A DNA stretch of 64,000 bases from Sorex araneus. Taxonomy: Eukaryota; Chordata; Mammalia; Eulipotyphla; Soricidae. How positions within the stretch are numbered: position 1 is the first letter of the stretch; each line of letters opens with the position of its first letter. Of this stretch, positions 30,828-40,878 are shown piece by piece. Made by a program: the position numbers and the translations under genes. The notes under the pieces are model-generated. The model was not told the origin of the DNA. It saw only the letters and a list, made by a program, of their open reading frames with translations, and did no database searches. The DNA lies in assembly GCF_027595985.1 (NCBI RefSeq), contig NC_073313.1, positions 82,190,494 to 82,254,493 on the forward strand, given 5' to 3'.

Positions 30828-31008
30828 TTTTTTTAAATTTTTTTTTCTTTTTGGGTCACACCTGGTGATGCTCAAGGGTTACTCTTGGCTCTGTACTCAG
30901 GAATTACTCCTGGCGGTGCTTGGGGCACCCTATGGGATGCTGGGGATTGAACCCGGGTCGGCCAAGTGCAAGGCAAATACCCTACCTACTGTACTATCTC
31001 GCTGGCCC
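30828..31008 (-). mobile_element. Short-type SINE, full length
   Basis: A long T tail, GGGTCACACCTGGTGATGCT, B box GGATTGAACCCGGG and end CTATCTCGCTGGCCCC are in order. Confidence 0.93.
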
Positions 31009-31051
31009 CAGCTAACGGGTTTTTGTTCTAATTTGTGAGAATTAGAACAGC

Positions 31052-31196
31052 TAGTGATCCTCGGGGCTTACTCTTGGCTCTTTGCTTAGGGATCACTTCT
31101 GGCAGTGCTCAGGGGTTACTCTGCAGTATTGGGGATCGAGCTAGGGTCAGTCACTGCAAGTCAAGCGCCTTAACTCCTGCACTACCTTTCTACCCT
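31052..31196 (-). mobile_element. Older short-type SINE, tail side truncated
   Basis: It begins at CGGGGCTTACTCTTGGCTC, keeps GGGGATCGAGCTAGGGTCAG and ends CTACCTTTCTACCC. Confidence 0.72.
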
Positions 31197-31199
31197 ACA

Positions 31200-32034
31200 A
31201 ACTCCTGTGTCTGGCTTGCCCCTGCCCCAGACTGGCATTTCATCTGTTCTGTCCTGAATATTCAGTGGAATTTATGCCTCGTTGCTCATGCACTATCTGA
31301 AATTAGTCAATAATATTCCAGGTGGTTTGAAGATTCAAGGTCAGATACTTATTTTCTGATTCCCTTCCCCCTTCCCGAGTACATAAAGTGACTTTTTTTT
31401 TCTATTGTCCACTACAGTGCATTTAGTAGATTAAAGCTTGTTAATAATTCAGAACAAGATTTAAGGTTCAGATGGAAAGAATGAAGTTGTAGAAACAACC
31501 ACAGGTAGGCTAGAGAGTACAGGATTGGGGGCCCAGGTAGTTCTTTTCCAGACCCTCTTCCCTAATCCTATTTGACAAATGACCTCCAAGGCAGAAATGA
31601 AATTGATCAGCTAGAGTAAAAGCAGGAAGCAGAGAGCCGCTGCCTTCCCTTTTTGTACTTAGAACTTTTTTGTAACAAAGACGGCTTGGGAAGAAGGCCA
31701 TCTGCTGAGGCAAAGAAAGCTCTGTCGCGAAGGGATGCTGACTGGGGTGGCGGTGCAGGAATTCTCTTTAACTCACAGAGCCTGGAGATGGAAGAGGATG
31801 GCTTGCTCAGAAAGTGAAGGCAGAGCGAGACCTATTAAACAGCACTCCAATTTGATTAGGGAGGGGTTTCTAGAAACCTCACAATAGACGGCGCTTGTAA
31901 TTCCTTTTTACTGACCCATCAGAAGTCCTAAGCTACTTTTCTTCTCTCCCCTGGCATGTTATTAGATTTCAGTATTTACATTAGCGTCTAAGCTGATTTC
32001 TGTTTGGTTTTGCACTCGTCCGTTCTCGAAGTTG
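31200..32034. other. Unique intronic stretch
   Basis: No repeat recognised. Confidence 0.5.
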
Positions 32035-32150
32035 TCTCCGGCACTGGTGGAGGGATGGGTAAACGATCACTGTATAACTGAAATGCAAACACAAAAGTTC
32101 ATAAGTTTGTTAACTGTACATCACAGTGCTTCTCTGATAAAAATTAAAAA
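32035..32150 (+). mobile_element. L1 3'-end fragment
   Basis: GGCACTGGTGGAGGGATGGG, CGATCACTGTATAACTGAAA and ACATCACAGTGCTTCTCTGA end in an A-rich run that served as target for the next SINE. Confidence 0.75.
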
Positions 32151-32161
32151 TATATAAACAT

Positions 32162-32392
32162 GGGGGCTGGAACACACACAGCGGGTAGGGTATTTTCCTT
32201 GCACGAGGTAGACCCGGGTTCGATTCCCAGCATCCCATAGGATCTGCTGAGCACTGCCAGGGGTAATTTCTGAGTGCAGAGCCAGGAGGAATCCCTGTGC
32301 ATCGCCGGGTGTAACCCAAAAAGCAATATATATATATATATTAATATATATTATATATACATATATAAAATATATATAACAATACATATTGT

Positions 32393-32421
<29 letters not shown>
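32162..32421 (+). mobile_element. Short-type SINE whose tail has become a (TA)n microsatellite
   Basis: The body spans 32162-32325 with B box GGTTCGATTCC. The tail from 32326 is about 95 bp of TA-rich sequence. TATATAAACAT occurs at 32151-32161 and 32422-32432. Confidence 0.93.
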
Positions 32422-32426
<5 letters not shown>

Positions 32427-32475
32427 AACATTTCGCTGCCAGGCAGGAGGCAGAAGAAACTTGGAAGCTTGGAAG

Positions 32476-32600
32476 CTGCTCCCTGCTCGGCCACTGACCA
32501 GCTGCCTGATGGTCATTTGTTGTCATCGAATCAGAGCCTTGTTCTTCGTGTGCGTAAAAGGAGGGCTTTGAACTAGATTATCACCAGCTCTGATAGCAAA
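32476..32600 (+). mobile_element. MIR relic
   Basis: GGCCACTGACCAGCTGCCTG, AAAGGAGGGCTTTGAACTAG and CACCAGCTCTGATAGC follow the MIR order. Confidence 0.7.
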
Positions 32601-32973
32601 TGTGTTGAGAGCTGAGGACATGATCTGCAAAGATAAGGGGAGTAGTGGACCGCCCTTTTCCCCATTGCATATGTATTCTTGAATGCAATCAAACCTTGAA
32701 ATGAGCAGTTCTGGGTAAGTGAGCCTGCTGAATGGTCCTTTGTCTCCCTTCTTGTCGTCAGCTGTCATTCTGTCCTGCTGTCAGCCTGTCCCTTCTTCTG
32801 GGCTGCTTCCCCGGCAGCCTTAGAAACTGTAGCATGAAATTCCTGAGAATTCTATGCCAAGTTAAGAGACACATAAGGTGGGAGGGGAGAATCTTACCTA
32901 GAATTCCAGCTCATTAGATTTTGCTTCATCAGTGTCTTTGAAGGCTGAATGATTTTGGAGAGTCCAGATAGGC

Positions 32974-33172
32974 TTTATTTTTTTTCGGGGGGCGGTGGAG
33001 TGGGAGAGAGGTTGGGGCCACACCCAGCTGTGCTCAGGACTTACTTCTGGCTCTGCACTCAGGGATCACTCCTGGTGGGGCTTGGGGAACCCTATGTGGT
33101 TCCAGGTATCAAACCAAGGTCATTTGCTTTCAAGGCAGGAGCCCTATCCATTCTCCTATGACTCCGGGCCCT
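32974..33172 (-). mobile_element. Older short-type SINE with target duplication
   Basis: CAGATAGGC flanks both sides (32965-32973 and 33173-33181). An extra G-rich stretch precedes GGGGCCACACCCAGCTG. Confidence 0.85.
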
Positions 33173-33312
33173 CAGATAGGCCGTTTCTTGTCAGAGACAT
33201 TCCTGTGCTTAATAAACACACTTTGACTCGATGCTATTTAATGAGGAAAGGGAAGCAGGTGGGTGGGAGGAGGCAAGGAAGCATTTACAGTGGAGGGAGC
33301 CAAGGAGGTGGT

Positions 33313-33323
33313 GTATATATGTA

Positions 33324-33356
<33 letters not shown>

Positions 33357-33369
33357 GTATATATATTTA
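33313..33369. repeat. (TATG)/(TA)n microsatellite
   Basis: TATATATG and TATACATA runs are arranged almost symmetrically, so the tract is self-complementary. Confidence 0.88.
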
Positions 33370-33727
33370 TCTCCCAGGGTCTAGCCAAATAGTGAGACTT
33401 GCGTCAGAACAGCTCTCATTTTGTTAAAGATGCAAAAAGCAATTTGAGGTGAAGAGCTAGGCTCCTCAGAAAGCTGGAGTCATACTCGGAGCTGGGATTC
33501 TAAAGAGAAACCTGACTTGGGTGTGTTGTGCCTCTTGGCTTGCAGGAATGGTGCCAGGAAATATAAGGCTGCCTCAGCCAGTGTGTATATGTTTATGGTC
33601 GACTTGTCAGGCTGGTGCCAGCAACATGGCACACAAACTTTCAAATGGCCATAGAACGTCTGCTCCTACTATCTTTCAGGGCATGTGAAACACTGGAAGT
33701 CACATGGGAAGGAGTTACCATCCACTT

Positions 33728-33896
33728 TTTTTTTTGCCTTTTTGGGTCACACCTGGCGATGCACAGTTATTCCTGGCTCTGCACTCAAGAATCACCCCGG
33801 CGGTGCTCAAGGGACCATATGGGATGCTGGGAATCGAACTCGGGTTGGCCTCGTGCAAGGCAAACGCCCTACCCGCTGTGCTGTTGCTCCAGCCCC
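33728..33896 (-). mobile_element. Young short-type SINE with 11-bp target duplication
   Basis: ACCATCCACTT occurs at 33717-33727 and 33897-33907. The body lacks GGGGT after GCACA and keeps intact head sequence. Confidence 0.96.
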
Positions 33897-34097
33897 ACCA
33901 TCCACTTCTGATTCCTTGCTCCAGGTGTTCACCAGCAAGAAACAGAATGCACATGGTCACTCATTGTGTTCTCATCTATCTTCCCTGGACAACCAGGTTC
34001 AGTTACAATCAGGTTCTGTGGTGTTGGCTACATCTGTGTTTTTCTGGTCATGATAACATGGACTAGCGTAGATACCCTTCATCTAACCCCATTCTTT

Positions 34098-34246
34098 CTT
34101 TTTGTGTGTTTTGGTGTGGGGGGGCACACTTGGTAGAGCTGGGTCTGATTCCAATAATACCTGGGCCACCATATGTGGTACTGGGGGTCAAATCTGTATT
34201 CGCTGCATGCAAGACCTGCCCCCATCTTTGTACCATTTTGGTCTTA
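34098..34246 (-). mobile_element. Older short-type SINE, degraded
   Basis: GGGGCACACTTGGTAGAGCT, CACCATATGTGGTACTGGGG and CCATTTTGGTCTT are in order. The mid-body is shortened. Confidence 0.65.
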
Positions 34247-34439
34247 GGGTTAAAAAACCGTTAACCTCTAATCTTTTTGCCTTCATGGTTTTATGACCCC
34301 TTCTTCCACACCCTGTCTCTAACCAACATGTAGCCAAACCACGCTGATAATTCCCCAAGAAGAACAGGGACTGCCTTAGCCCCATGTTCTAAGTACTTAC
34401 CTGACACTAAAACCCATGATCAGTTTTGTTAGCTGCACC

Positions 34440-34545
34440 AGGTTTGAAGCTCCCTGAAGTCTGATATCATGTCTTGCTTCGGCTTGATAACCTTCCATTG
34501 TGCTTTGCACAGCATGCAGGGAATGAATAAATGTTTCAGATGGTT
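34440..34545 (+). mobile_element. L2 3'-end relic
   Basis: GAAGCTCCCTGAAGTCTGAT, then TTGTGCTTTGCACAG and GAATGAATAAATGTTT match the ancient L2 3' end. Confidence 0.7.
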
Positions 34546-34939
34546 TGAAAAACGCCCAACTTCTTACTTATAAAAGAAAGAGTAGACTTTCCCAGAAGCC
34601 CTTTCCAGAGTATCGTCTCTTTGTGTAACTCTTTGATCTAACAACACTGAGGATGTGGGACTTTGAAGCACATTCCTTCCTTTGCATCAAGTATATTAAA
34701 ACCAGAGGGTTTAACCGGTCACTGGGCAGGTCCAGCGAGGGCTTTCTTTCTTTTCACTCTAGAGCCTCAGAAGTCAGCACTGCTGCCCATTCGGGCTCCC
34801 AGAGAAGCGTGTATTACAGCCTGTCATCTCTCTTGTGATAGCCAGAGCTCTCCCCATGCCTTTCACTTCAAGCCTGTGTCTTGTGCAGATTTCATGCCAT
34901 CCGCTCAGCCATAGGAGAATCCATTAGAAGAGTAAGAAC

Positions 34940-35092
34940 TTTTTTTGGCCACACCTGAGCCTTGGGGCAAACTCCTGGCCCTTTGCTTGGGAAAAGGGTC
35001 ACTTCTAGCAGTAATAGGGGGAACCTAGTAAAAAGCATCGAATTCAGAGCTCTCACATGGAAAGCATACACACTTGAAATTTTCCTAGGTCC
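34940..35092 (-). mobile_element. Older short-type SINE, degraded
   Basis: TTTTTTTGGCCACACCTGAG and TAGCAGTAATAGGGGGAACC are recognisable. The head is eroded. Confidence 0.55.
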
Positions 35093-35153
35093 CAAGAATA
35101 AATCTTTTCAGATACCACAAAGGTGTTAGGGAAGGCAGTTTCTGAGCATCTAG

Positions 35154-35158
<5 letters not shown>

Positions 35159-35195
<37 letters not shown>
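35159..35195 (+). repeat. (TG)n microsatellite at a SINE tail
   Basis: About 18 TG units directly abut the inverted tail end of the SINE at 35196. Confidence 0.95.
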
Positions 35196-35197
<2 letters not shown>

Positions 35198-35369
35198 AAA
35201 TTTCTGGGCCGTGCCTGGAGATGCTCAGGGGTTTCTAAGTTACTCTTAGTCTTGTACTGAGGAACCACTCCTGGCAATGCTCAGGGGACCACATGGGATG
35301 CCAGAAATCAAACCTAGGTCAGCTGCGTGCAATCAAGCACCTTATCTGCTGTATTATCTCTCTGGTCCT
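35196..35369 (-). mobile_element. Older short-type SINE
   Basis: GGGCCGTGCCTGGAGATGCT, CCACATGGGATGCCAGAAATC and ATTATCTCTCTGGTCC are in order. Confidence 0.87.
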
Positions 35370-35403
35370 GAGCATGAACAGGGAGCATTTGCACCAGAGA
35401 AAT

Positions 35404-35578
35404 GGTTTGTTTGCTTGTTTGTGCCACATCCACCTGTGCTCAGGGCTTACTCCTGGTTCTGCACGCGTAGAGATCATTACTGGTAGTGCTGGGGGACCAT
35501 ATGGGGTGCTGGAGAGCCAACCTCAGTTGGCTGTGTGTAAGGCAAGTGCCTTGCCCACTGTACTATTGCTCCAGCTCT
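35404..35578 (-). mobile_element. Older short-type SINE
   Basis: TTTGTGCCACATCCACCTGT, GGGGGACCATATGGGGTGCT and CTATTGCTCCAGCTC are in order. The B box is eroded to GAGCCAACCTCAG. Confidence 0.86.
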
Positions 35579-35589
35579 ATGCACTGAGT

Positions 35590-36325
35590 GTAAATGGATG
35601 TTCAAAAGTAGAAACCAAAGACTTTACTGGGGCCCTCGCTTCAAGAAGCCTTTGAGCGCGTATGTCTCAGTTCTGCACTGGAGTTAGGAAAATGAAGGGC
35701 TACAGCCTCACACGTCCGACCTACCATGTGATTACCAATCAACAAACATTTCCAAGTACAATGATAACATTAAATCCAGCTCTCTTTTACAGGAAACCCT
35801 GCCTCTAGTACAAATTATAGACTTATTAGGTTTATCTGGCAATGCCTGTCCTTTAAGTGCTGTATAATTATTCCTAAACCTTTCAGGAAAGAATTTGAGA
35901 ATAATATTTTAAACCCATAAGCTATAATTCACTAACAAGGTGGAAATCTCATTTAGTCTTCTGTGTGCTTTCATTTATTTATTGGATAGTCCGGAATTCA
36001 CCTAGATGTGCCAAGGGCCGCTGCTGTTTCATGGCTCTTGCCATGTGGGCCCAAGTTGGTGTAATAAGGAATGATGATCACAGCAAAATGCTTGTGGACA
36101 GGAAGTCCCAAGAGTAAGTAGAGAGGGTTAGCCCTCTCCGGGGATCAGGGGAGGCCAGCATCTCAACCAGTTTGTACTGGTAAATTGAGAGTGATTTAGT
36201 GTTAGGGCCAAGTAGGATTTAGTGGACCCAAGTGCAAACAGGAACCAACACAATCCATCTGATCCTAGGTTCTCTAGTAGATTGAAATGGCCTTTTAACC
36301 AGTGGTGTACATACTTTGATTTTCT
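35590..36325. other. Unique intronic stretch
   Basis: No repeat recognised. Confidence 0.5.
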
Positions 36326-36329
36326 TTCA

Positions 36330-36474
36330 TTTTTTTGGCAGGAGGGCATACCTGGCAGTGTATGGATAGAGGGCTGGCATTCCCAGCAGTGCCCGGGGAC
36401 CACATGGTGCTGGGACTGCCACATGCCAAGCATGGACACCAGCCCTTTGAACCATCTCTTGGGTCCAGGCCCCC
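36330..36474 (-). mobile_element. Older short-type SINE, degraded
   Basis: GGGCATACCTGGCAGTGTAT, GCCCGGGGACCACATGGTGC and ATCTCTTGGGTCCAGGCCCC are in order. Shortened mid-body. Confidence 0.6.
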
Positions 36475-36676
36475 CCCCTTCCATCTCCTCTGTGTCCTGC
36501 AGATTCCCGCTTCTGCCATCCATTTGTCAGTTTGCATGACTGAATTCACAGAGAGAGGGCCTGGGGTGGGGAGTGCCTCTGGCTGCTGCCCCCCCTCCCA
36601 AGTAGAGAATCGAGCCTCCCTGTGGCTACAAGTTGGTGGAGGCCAGAAGCTCTGGGTGAATTCAAATGGGAGGTTA

Positions 36677-36850
36677 TTTTTTTTTGTTTTTTTCAGTCAC
36701 ACCCGTCGATGCACAGGGGTGACTCCTGGCTCTGCCCTCAGGAATTACTCCTGGCGGTGCTCGGGGGACCCTATGGGATGCTGGGAATCGAACCCGGGTT
36801 GGCCGAGTGCAAGGCAAACGTTCTACCCGCTGTGCTATTGCTCCAGCCCC
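36677..36850 (-). mobile_element. Young short-type SINE with target duplication
   Basis: AAATGGGAGGTT (36665-36676) and AAATGGGAGTTC (36851-36862) flank a near-consensus copy. A box region GCTGTGCTATTGCTCC is intact. Confidence 0.95.
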
Positions 36851-36999
36851 AAATGGGAGTTCTTCCCAACCCCCCCCAAACCAAAAGTGGCATAAAATTA
36901 GCTCTTTTCTCCCAAACACAAACCAAAACGGACCGAGAACTGGAAGTGGGGGAGTCTTTTGTACTTGGAGAATTGGTACTTTTATTTCAAGTGTGTCAG

Positions 37000-37444
37000 A
37001 GTGAATTAGGACTATTAATGCTTTAACAACACCACTAGTTATTGAGCTGCTCCTTGAAACAAGGGCGGCGAGGGGAGATCTGAAAAGACAGATCGCTGAC
37101 TTAATAGCCACTTCTCAGGTTGTTCTTTAGTCTCCAAGAATATGCACCTGCCTCCATTTCCATTAATGTCACGAAGCACCGCCCGTTCGTGTGTAATACG
37201 GGATCATCAGGGTCTTGATGGCTGTTCTTTGAAAGGGAATAAAATCATGTCCCTTTCATTCTCCCTGAAACAGTACGTGTTAAAATTAAGAGCCCTTGTG
37301 CTTCGCCCAATTACTTCCCAGATAAATTTTCGCGATAATGCGCCTCAAAGTAATTTTAATTTCAAGAAGCAAATATGTATTCTTTGTTTAAACATTTTCC
37401 ATTTCCATTTGTGTCCTTCGTAGACTCCTTAAAGAGCTGCTTAG

Positions 37445-37492
<48 letters not shown>

Positions 37493-37880
37493 TGGACTCC
37501 AGGGCCTGTGCTTGCTCACAGCCTCCCCTCCCCAGCCGCCCTTCGGGAAGTTTCTGCACAGAAGCCGGTATAAGTGCCTCAGTGAAGCCAAAATCTCAGT
37601 CCTCTCTCTCTGCCAAACTGGTATTATTCTAGGAATGTCCTTTAATTTTAGCATTAGCTTAATAATACGTATACACACATACTACATCCACAAATCAAAC
37701 ATTAGTTTTGGCGGCTTTGCCTTTCCGGATGTAGATGTGGGACAGCAGAAAGTGCTCTGCAGATGACCTGCATTTAACTAGTGCCCTTCTGAGCTTAGCT
37801 TTTGACTCAATGAGGACCATCTGCATTTTGAACAGTACTGTTCTGGACTCTGTATTGACATGGCTTGTGTTTTTATGAGT
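37000..37880. other. Unique AT-rich stretch with a CA repeat, candidate conserved noncoding
   Basis: The 37040-37440 part is repeat-free and rich in AATTA/TAATT motifs (CCCAATTACTTCCC, AAGTAATTTTAATTTC). It also carries isolated CpGs (TTTTCGCGATAATGCGCC), unusual for intronic background. Confidence 0.4.
37448..37490 (+). repeat. (CA)n microsatellite
   Basis: About 21 pure CA units in unique sequence. Confidence 0.95.
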
Positions 37881-37883
37881 GCT

Positions 37884-38036
37884 GGTCTCAGTTTGACCTG
37901 GTGGTGCTCAGGGCTTACATATGTGCTCAGGGATCACTTCTGATGGGCTCGGGGACCATATGGGATGCTGGAGATTCAATTCAGGTTGGCCATGTGCAAA
38001 GCAGCTACCCTACCGGCTGTATTGTCTCTTAGACCT
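37884..38036 (-). mobile_element. Older short-type SINE
   Basis: ACCTGGTGGTGCTCAGGGCT, GGGGACCATATGGGATGCTG and TTGTCTCTTAGACC are in order. Confidence 0.8.
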
Positions 38037-38112
38037 CGGGTAGACTTAGGATTCAAACACTTTCAGTCTTATTTTTTTCAGTGATTTTATTTTTCCCCTC
38101 AGGCATTTTAGA

Positions 38113-38259
38113 AGAAGCTATTTGGATCATACCCGGTGGTGCTCAGGGCCAGTTTCTGGCTTAATGGTCCTGTGGTGCTGGGGTGCAGGGAGCTGAGGAG
38201 TTGCCCCCCGCATGCAACACATATGCTTCTGCTCTTTGAGCTATCACTCCTGCTTCCAT
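38113..38259 (-). mobile_element. Older short-type SINE, degraded
   Basis: TCATACCCGGTGGTGCTCAG at the body and GAGCTATCACTCCTGCTTCC at the head. The B box is lost. Confidence 0.6.
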
Positions 38260-38313
38260 AGGAGAGAATTTCTGTTTTCATTTTTTTCTCATCAGAATCA
38301 GCTTTGGTTTCTG

Positions 38314-38508
38314 TTTTTTGTTTTGTTCTGGTTTTTTTTTTTTCTTTTTGAGTCACACCCGGCGATGGTCAGGGGTTACTCCTGGCTCTGCATCTCAGGA
38401 ATTACTCCTGGCGGTGCTCGGGGGACCATATGGCATGCTGGGAATCGAACCCGGGTTGGCTGTGTGCAAGGCAAATGCTCTACCCACTGTGCTCTCGCTC
38501 CAGCCCCC
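38314..38508 (-). mobile_element. Young short-type SINE with 14-bp target duplication
   Basis: AGCTTTGGTTTCTG is perfectly repeated at 38300-38313 and 38509-38522. The B box GAATCGAACCC is intact. Confidence 0.96.
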
Positions 38509-38588
38509 AGCTTTGGTTTCTGAAATTGTAAAATAGGGTAATAGCTGAGGGCTTCTAGGAAGAACTGTAAAATCTTCTATATTGAGTA

Positions 38589-38772
38589 TTTGTTGTTGTT
38601 GTTGTTGATTTGGAGGTCAGACCCAGTATTGCTGGGGGTGCTATTCCCAGCTTGGTGCTTAGAGCTCCCTCCTGGCTTGGTGCTCTGGGAGCCATGTATT
38701 GCTGGGGATTAAACCTAAGGTCGGACTTTCACAAACCAGTAATGCACTCTAGTCCTTTGAGCTACCTCTTCT
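38589..38772 (-). mobile_element. Older short-type SINE with (TTG)n tail
   Basis: (TTG)6 leads to GGTCAGACCCAGTATTGCTG. GGGGATTAAACCTAAGGTCG and GAGCTACCTCTTCTGC close it. Confidence 0.7.
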
Positions 38773-38874
38773 GCTCTTTGTGAAGTAATAAGCACCCTAT
38801 AATGTCAGACATTTCCACTATGAAGACAGTTACCTTCTGTCCTGATGATAAACTCTTGCAAGAATCAGAATCAA

Positions 38875-39052
38875 GGGGCTGGAGCGATAGCACAGTGGGT
38901 AGGGCGCTTGCCTTGCACACGGCAGACCCGGGTTCAAATCCCAGCATCCTATAGGGTCCCCCGAGCACCGCCAGGAGTAATTCCTGAGTGTATGAACCAG
39001 GAGTGACCCCTGTGCATCGCCGGGTGTGACCCAAAAGCCAAAAAAAAAAGAA
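38875..39052 (+). mobile_element. Young short-type SINE, first of a same-site pair
   Basis: AGAATCAGAATCAA (38861-38874) precedes it and recurs at 39053-39066. Shares GGGTTCAAATCCCAGCATCC with its neighbour. Confidence 0.96.
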
Positions 39053-39066
39053 AGAATCAGAATCAA

Positions 39067-39251
39067 GGTCTGGAGCAATAGCACAGCGGGTAGGGCGTCT
39101 GCCTTGTACGCGGCCGGCCCGGGTTCAAATCCCAGCATCCCATATGGTCCTCCGAGCACCACCAGGAGTAATTCCTGAGTGCATGAGCCAGGAGTAACCC
39201 CTGTGTATTGCCGGGCGTGACCCAAAAAAGCAAAAAAGAAAATAAAAGAAA
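39067..39251 (+). mobile_element. Young short-type SINE, second of a same-site pair
   Basis: Left target copy is 39053-39066 and right copy 39252-39265 (one G to A change). It has a GAGTGCATGAGCCAGGAG body variant, and the tail mixes AAAG units. Confidence 0.96.
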
Positions 39252-39348
39252 AGAATCAAAATCAAATGGTCCCAATCTTTGGACTGATGTTTCACAACGA
39301 AAATCTTCAGGTTTTCTGACATTTCTCCTCAGACCTTCTAGATCAGTG

Positions 39349-39501
39349 AGGCTTGGGGGGCTTTGGGGACCACACCCGGCAGTGATCAGGGCTTACTCCT
39401 GGCTCTGTGCTCAGGGATCACTCCTGGCAATGCTTGGGGACGACCTGGGTCGGCTGCATGCAAGGCAAGCATCCTACGTGCTATACTATCACTCTAGCCC
39501 C
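39349..39501 (-). mobile_element. Older short-type SINE, left half of a dimer
   Basis: GGGGACCACACCCGGCAGTG leads to CTATCACTCTAGCCCC. The GGACCATATGGGGTGCC segment before the B box is deleted. TCTAGATCAGTG lies immediately left (39337-39348). Confidence 0.88.
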
Positions 39502-39507
39502 TAGCAG

Positions 39508-39673
39508 GTTTTGTTTTGTTTTGCCACATTCTTTGGTGCTCAGGATGTACTCCTGGCTCTGTGCTCAGGAACCACTTCCGGTGGTATTCAGGGAACCTTA
39601 TGGGGTACCAGGGATAGAACCTGGGTTGGTCGCATGTAAGGCAAGTTACACCCATTATACTATTGCTTTGTTA
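39508..39673 (-). mobile_element. Older short-type SINE, right half of a dimer
   Basis: GTTTTGTTTTG tail, GTGCTCAGGAACCACTTCCG, and a decayed head ending TATTGCTTTG. The second TCTAGATCAGTG is at 39674-39685, so one duplication encloses both halves. Confidence 0.85.
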
Positions 39674-39893
39674 TCTAGATCAGTGGTTTTCAACCTTTAA
39701 AAACTGTAGACACCAACTAATTTCCACTAACAAAAGCATTAACACAGAAGTCTTAATTTGCAATAGCTTAGTAAGCACTCAGACAAGGACTTAAATGTCC
39801 CCATGGTGAGATGCAACAATTTTCACAAACTGTATTTGACTGAAGTATATTTTTGAACATTACATTAGCCATTTAGTGGTAATGAACAATGTA

Positions 39894-40015
39894 GCACTAT
39901 AGCACTGTCATCTCGTTGTTCATCAATTTGCTCGAGCGGGCACCAGTAATGTCTATTGTGAGACTTGTTGTTACTGTTTTTGGCATATCTAATCCGCCTT
40001 GGGGAGCTTGCCAAA
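39894..40015 (-). mobile_element. Long-type SINE, head half missing
   Basis: GCACTGTCATCTCGTTGTTC, CGAGCGGGCACCAGTAATG and TTTTTGGCATATCTAATCCG are clear. It stops at GGGGAGCTTGCC. Confidence 0.85.
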
Positions 40016-40019
40016 AATA

Positions 40020-40180
40020 AATGATTGTGGGCCTGCTGTAGGGGCAGGCTTGAGGGGTGATTGGGAAAATGAAGATGATGGTGGAGGGAAAGTGACAGTG
40101 GTGGTGGGATTGGTGTTGGAATATTGAATACCTGTAACAAATCATGAACAACTTTGTAAACCACAGTGTTAAATAAAGTG
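40020..40180 (+). mobile_element. L1 3'-end fragment (first of two)
   Basis: GTGGTGGGATTGGTGTTGGA, ATCATGAACAACTTTGTAAA and CACAGTGTTAAATAAA are in order. Confidence 0.72.
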
Positions 40181-40183
40181 TGT

Positions 40184-40330
40184 GTGGGGAAGATGGCAGA
40201 CAGGATTGGTGGGTGCTATGGGAGGGAACCTGGTAGAGGGAATTTGACACTGGTGCTGGGACATTGTATGCCTAAACTCAACTATGAATAACTTTGTAAA
40301 TCACAGTCCTTTAATAATTTTTTTAAAAAA
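40184..40330 (+). mobile_element. L1 3'-end fragment (second of two)
   Basis: GACACTGGTGCTGGGACATT, CAACTATGAATAACTTTG and AATCACAGTCCTTTAATAA repeat the same terminus directly after the first copy. Confidence 0.72.
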
Positions 40331-40337
40331 AATCATC

Positions 40338-40478
40338 TTGCTGGGGTGACCAGGTGGTACAGCAGACAGGGTGATTGCACACAGCCAACCCAGGCTCAAA
40401 CCCTGGCACCACAAATGGTCCCTGACACCCCACAGGGTCACTAAACCCCTCCAGGTATGGTTCAAAGAACAGCAAAAG
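40338..40478 (+). mobile_element. Older short-type SINE, degraded
   Basis: GCTGGGGTGACCAGGTGGTA, CCAGGCTCAAACCCTGGCAC and CCTCCAGGTATGG are in order. Confidence 0.6.
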
Positions 40479-40878
40479 AAACTGGTCTAGAGAATCTGGG
40501 GTTCAAGGCCACTGATCTGAATTATGTTTTTTGTCATTGTCTTTCATCTTGCCCCTGATCTGGCACCCCAGATAAAACTGCTCTACAGACTCTATTTACA
40601 AGTAACTCAGCTGGCTATACCGACTCTTCTGCTCCATAGTCTGAAAGGATGTCTTTCTGGGAGGGATGGGCATTGTTGAAATACATTGACTTCATTCACT
40701 TGCAAGTTGGAAATGTGCCAGGAAGTGGTAAGGCGGTCATTCATTGTAAAGGTCTTGGAGGCCTTCATTTTCTGTATTTTGATGCTTTGAGATATTTTAT
40801 ATTTGTTCACTTGGGGGCCACATCCAGGGTGCTGGAGGTGGAGATATATGCATATATACATATATGTAATATATATAA

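Larger units (their letters stand above)
39681..40514. mobile_element. Possible hAT-type DNA transposon relic carrying later insertions
   Basis: The left end CAGTGGTTTTCAACC and right end GGTTCAAGGCCACTG are inverted with 12 of 15 matches. The flanking octamers agree only partly. Inside are SINE and L1 fragments. Confidence 0.25.
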
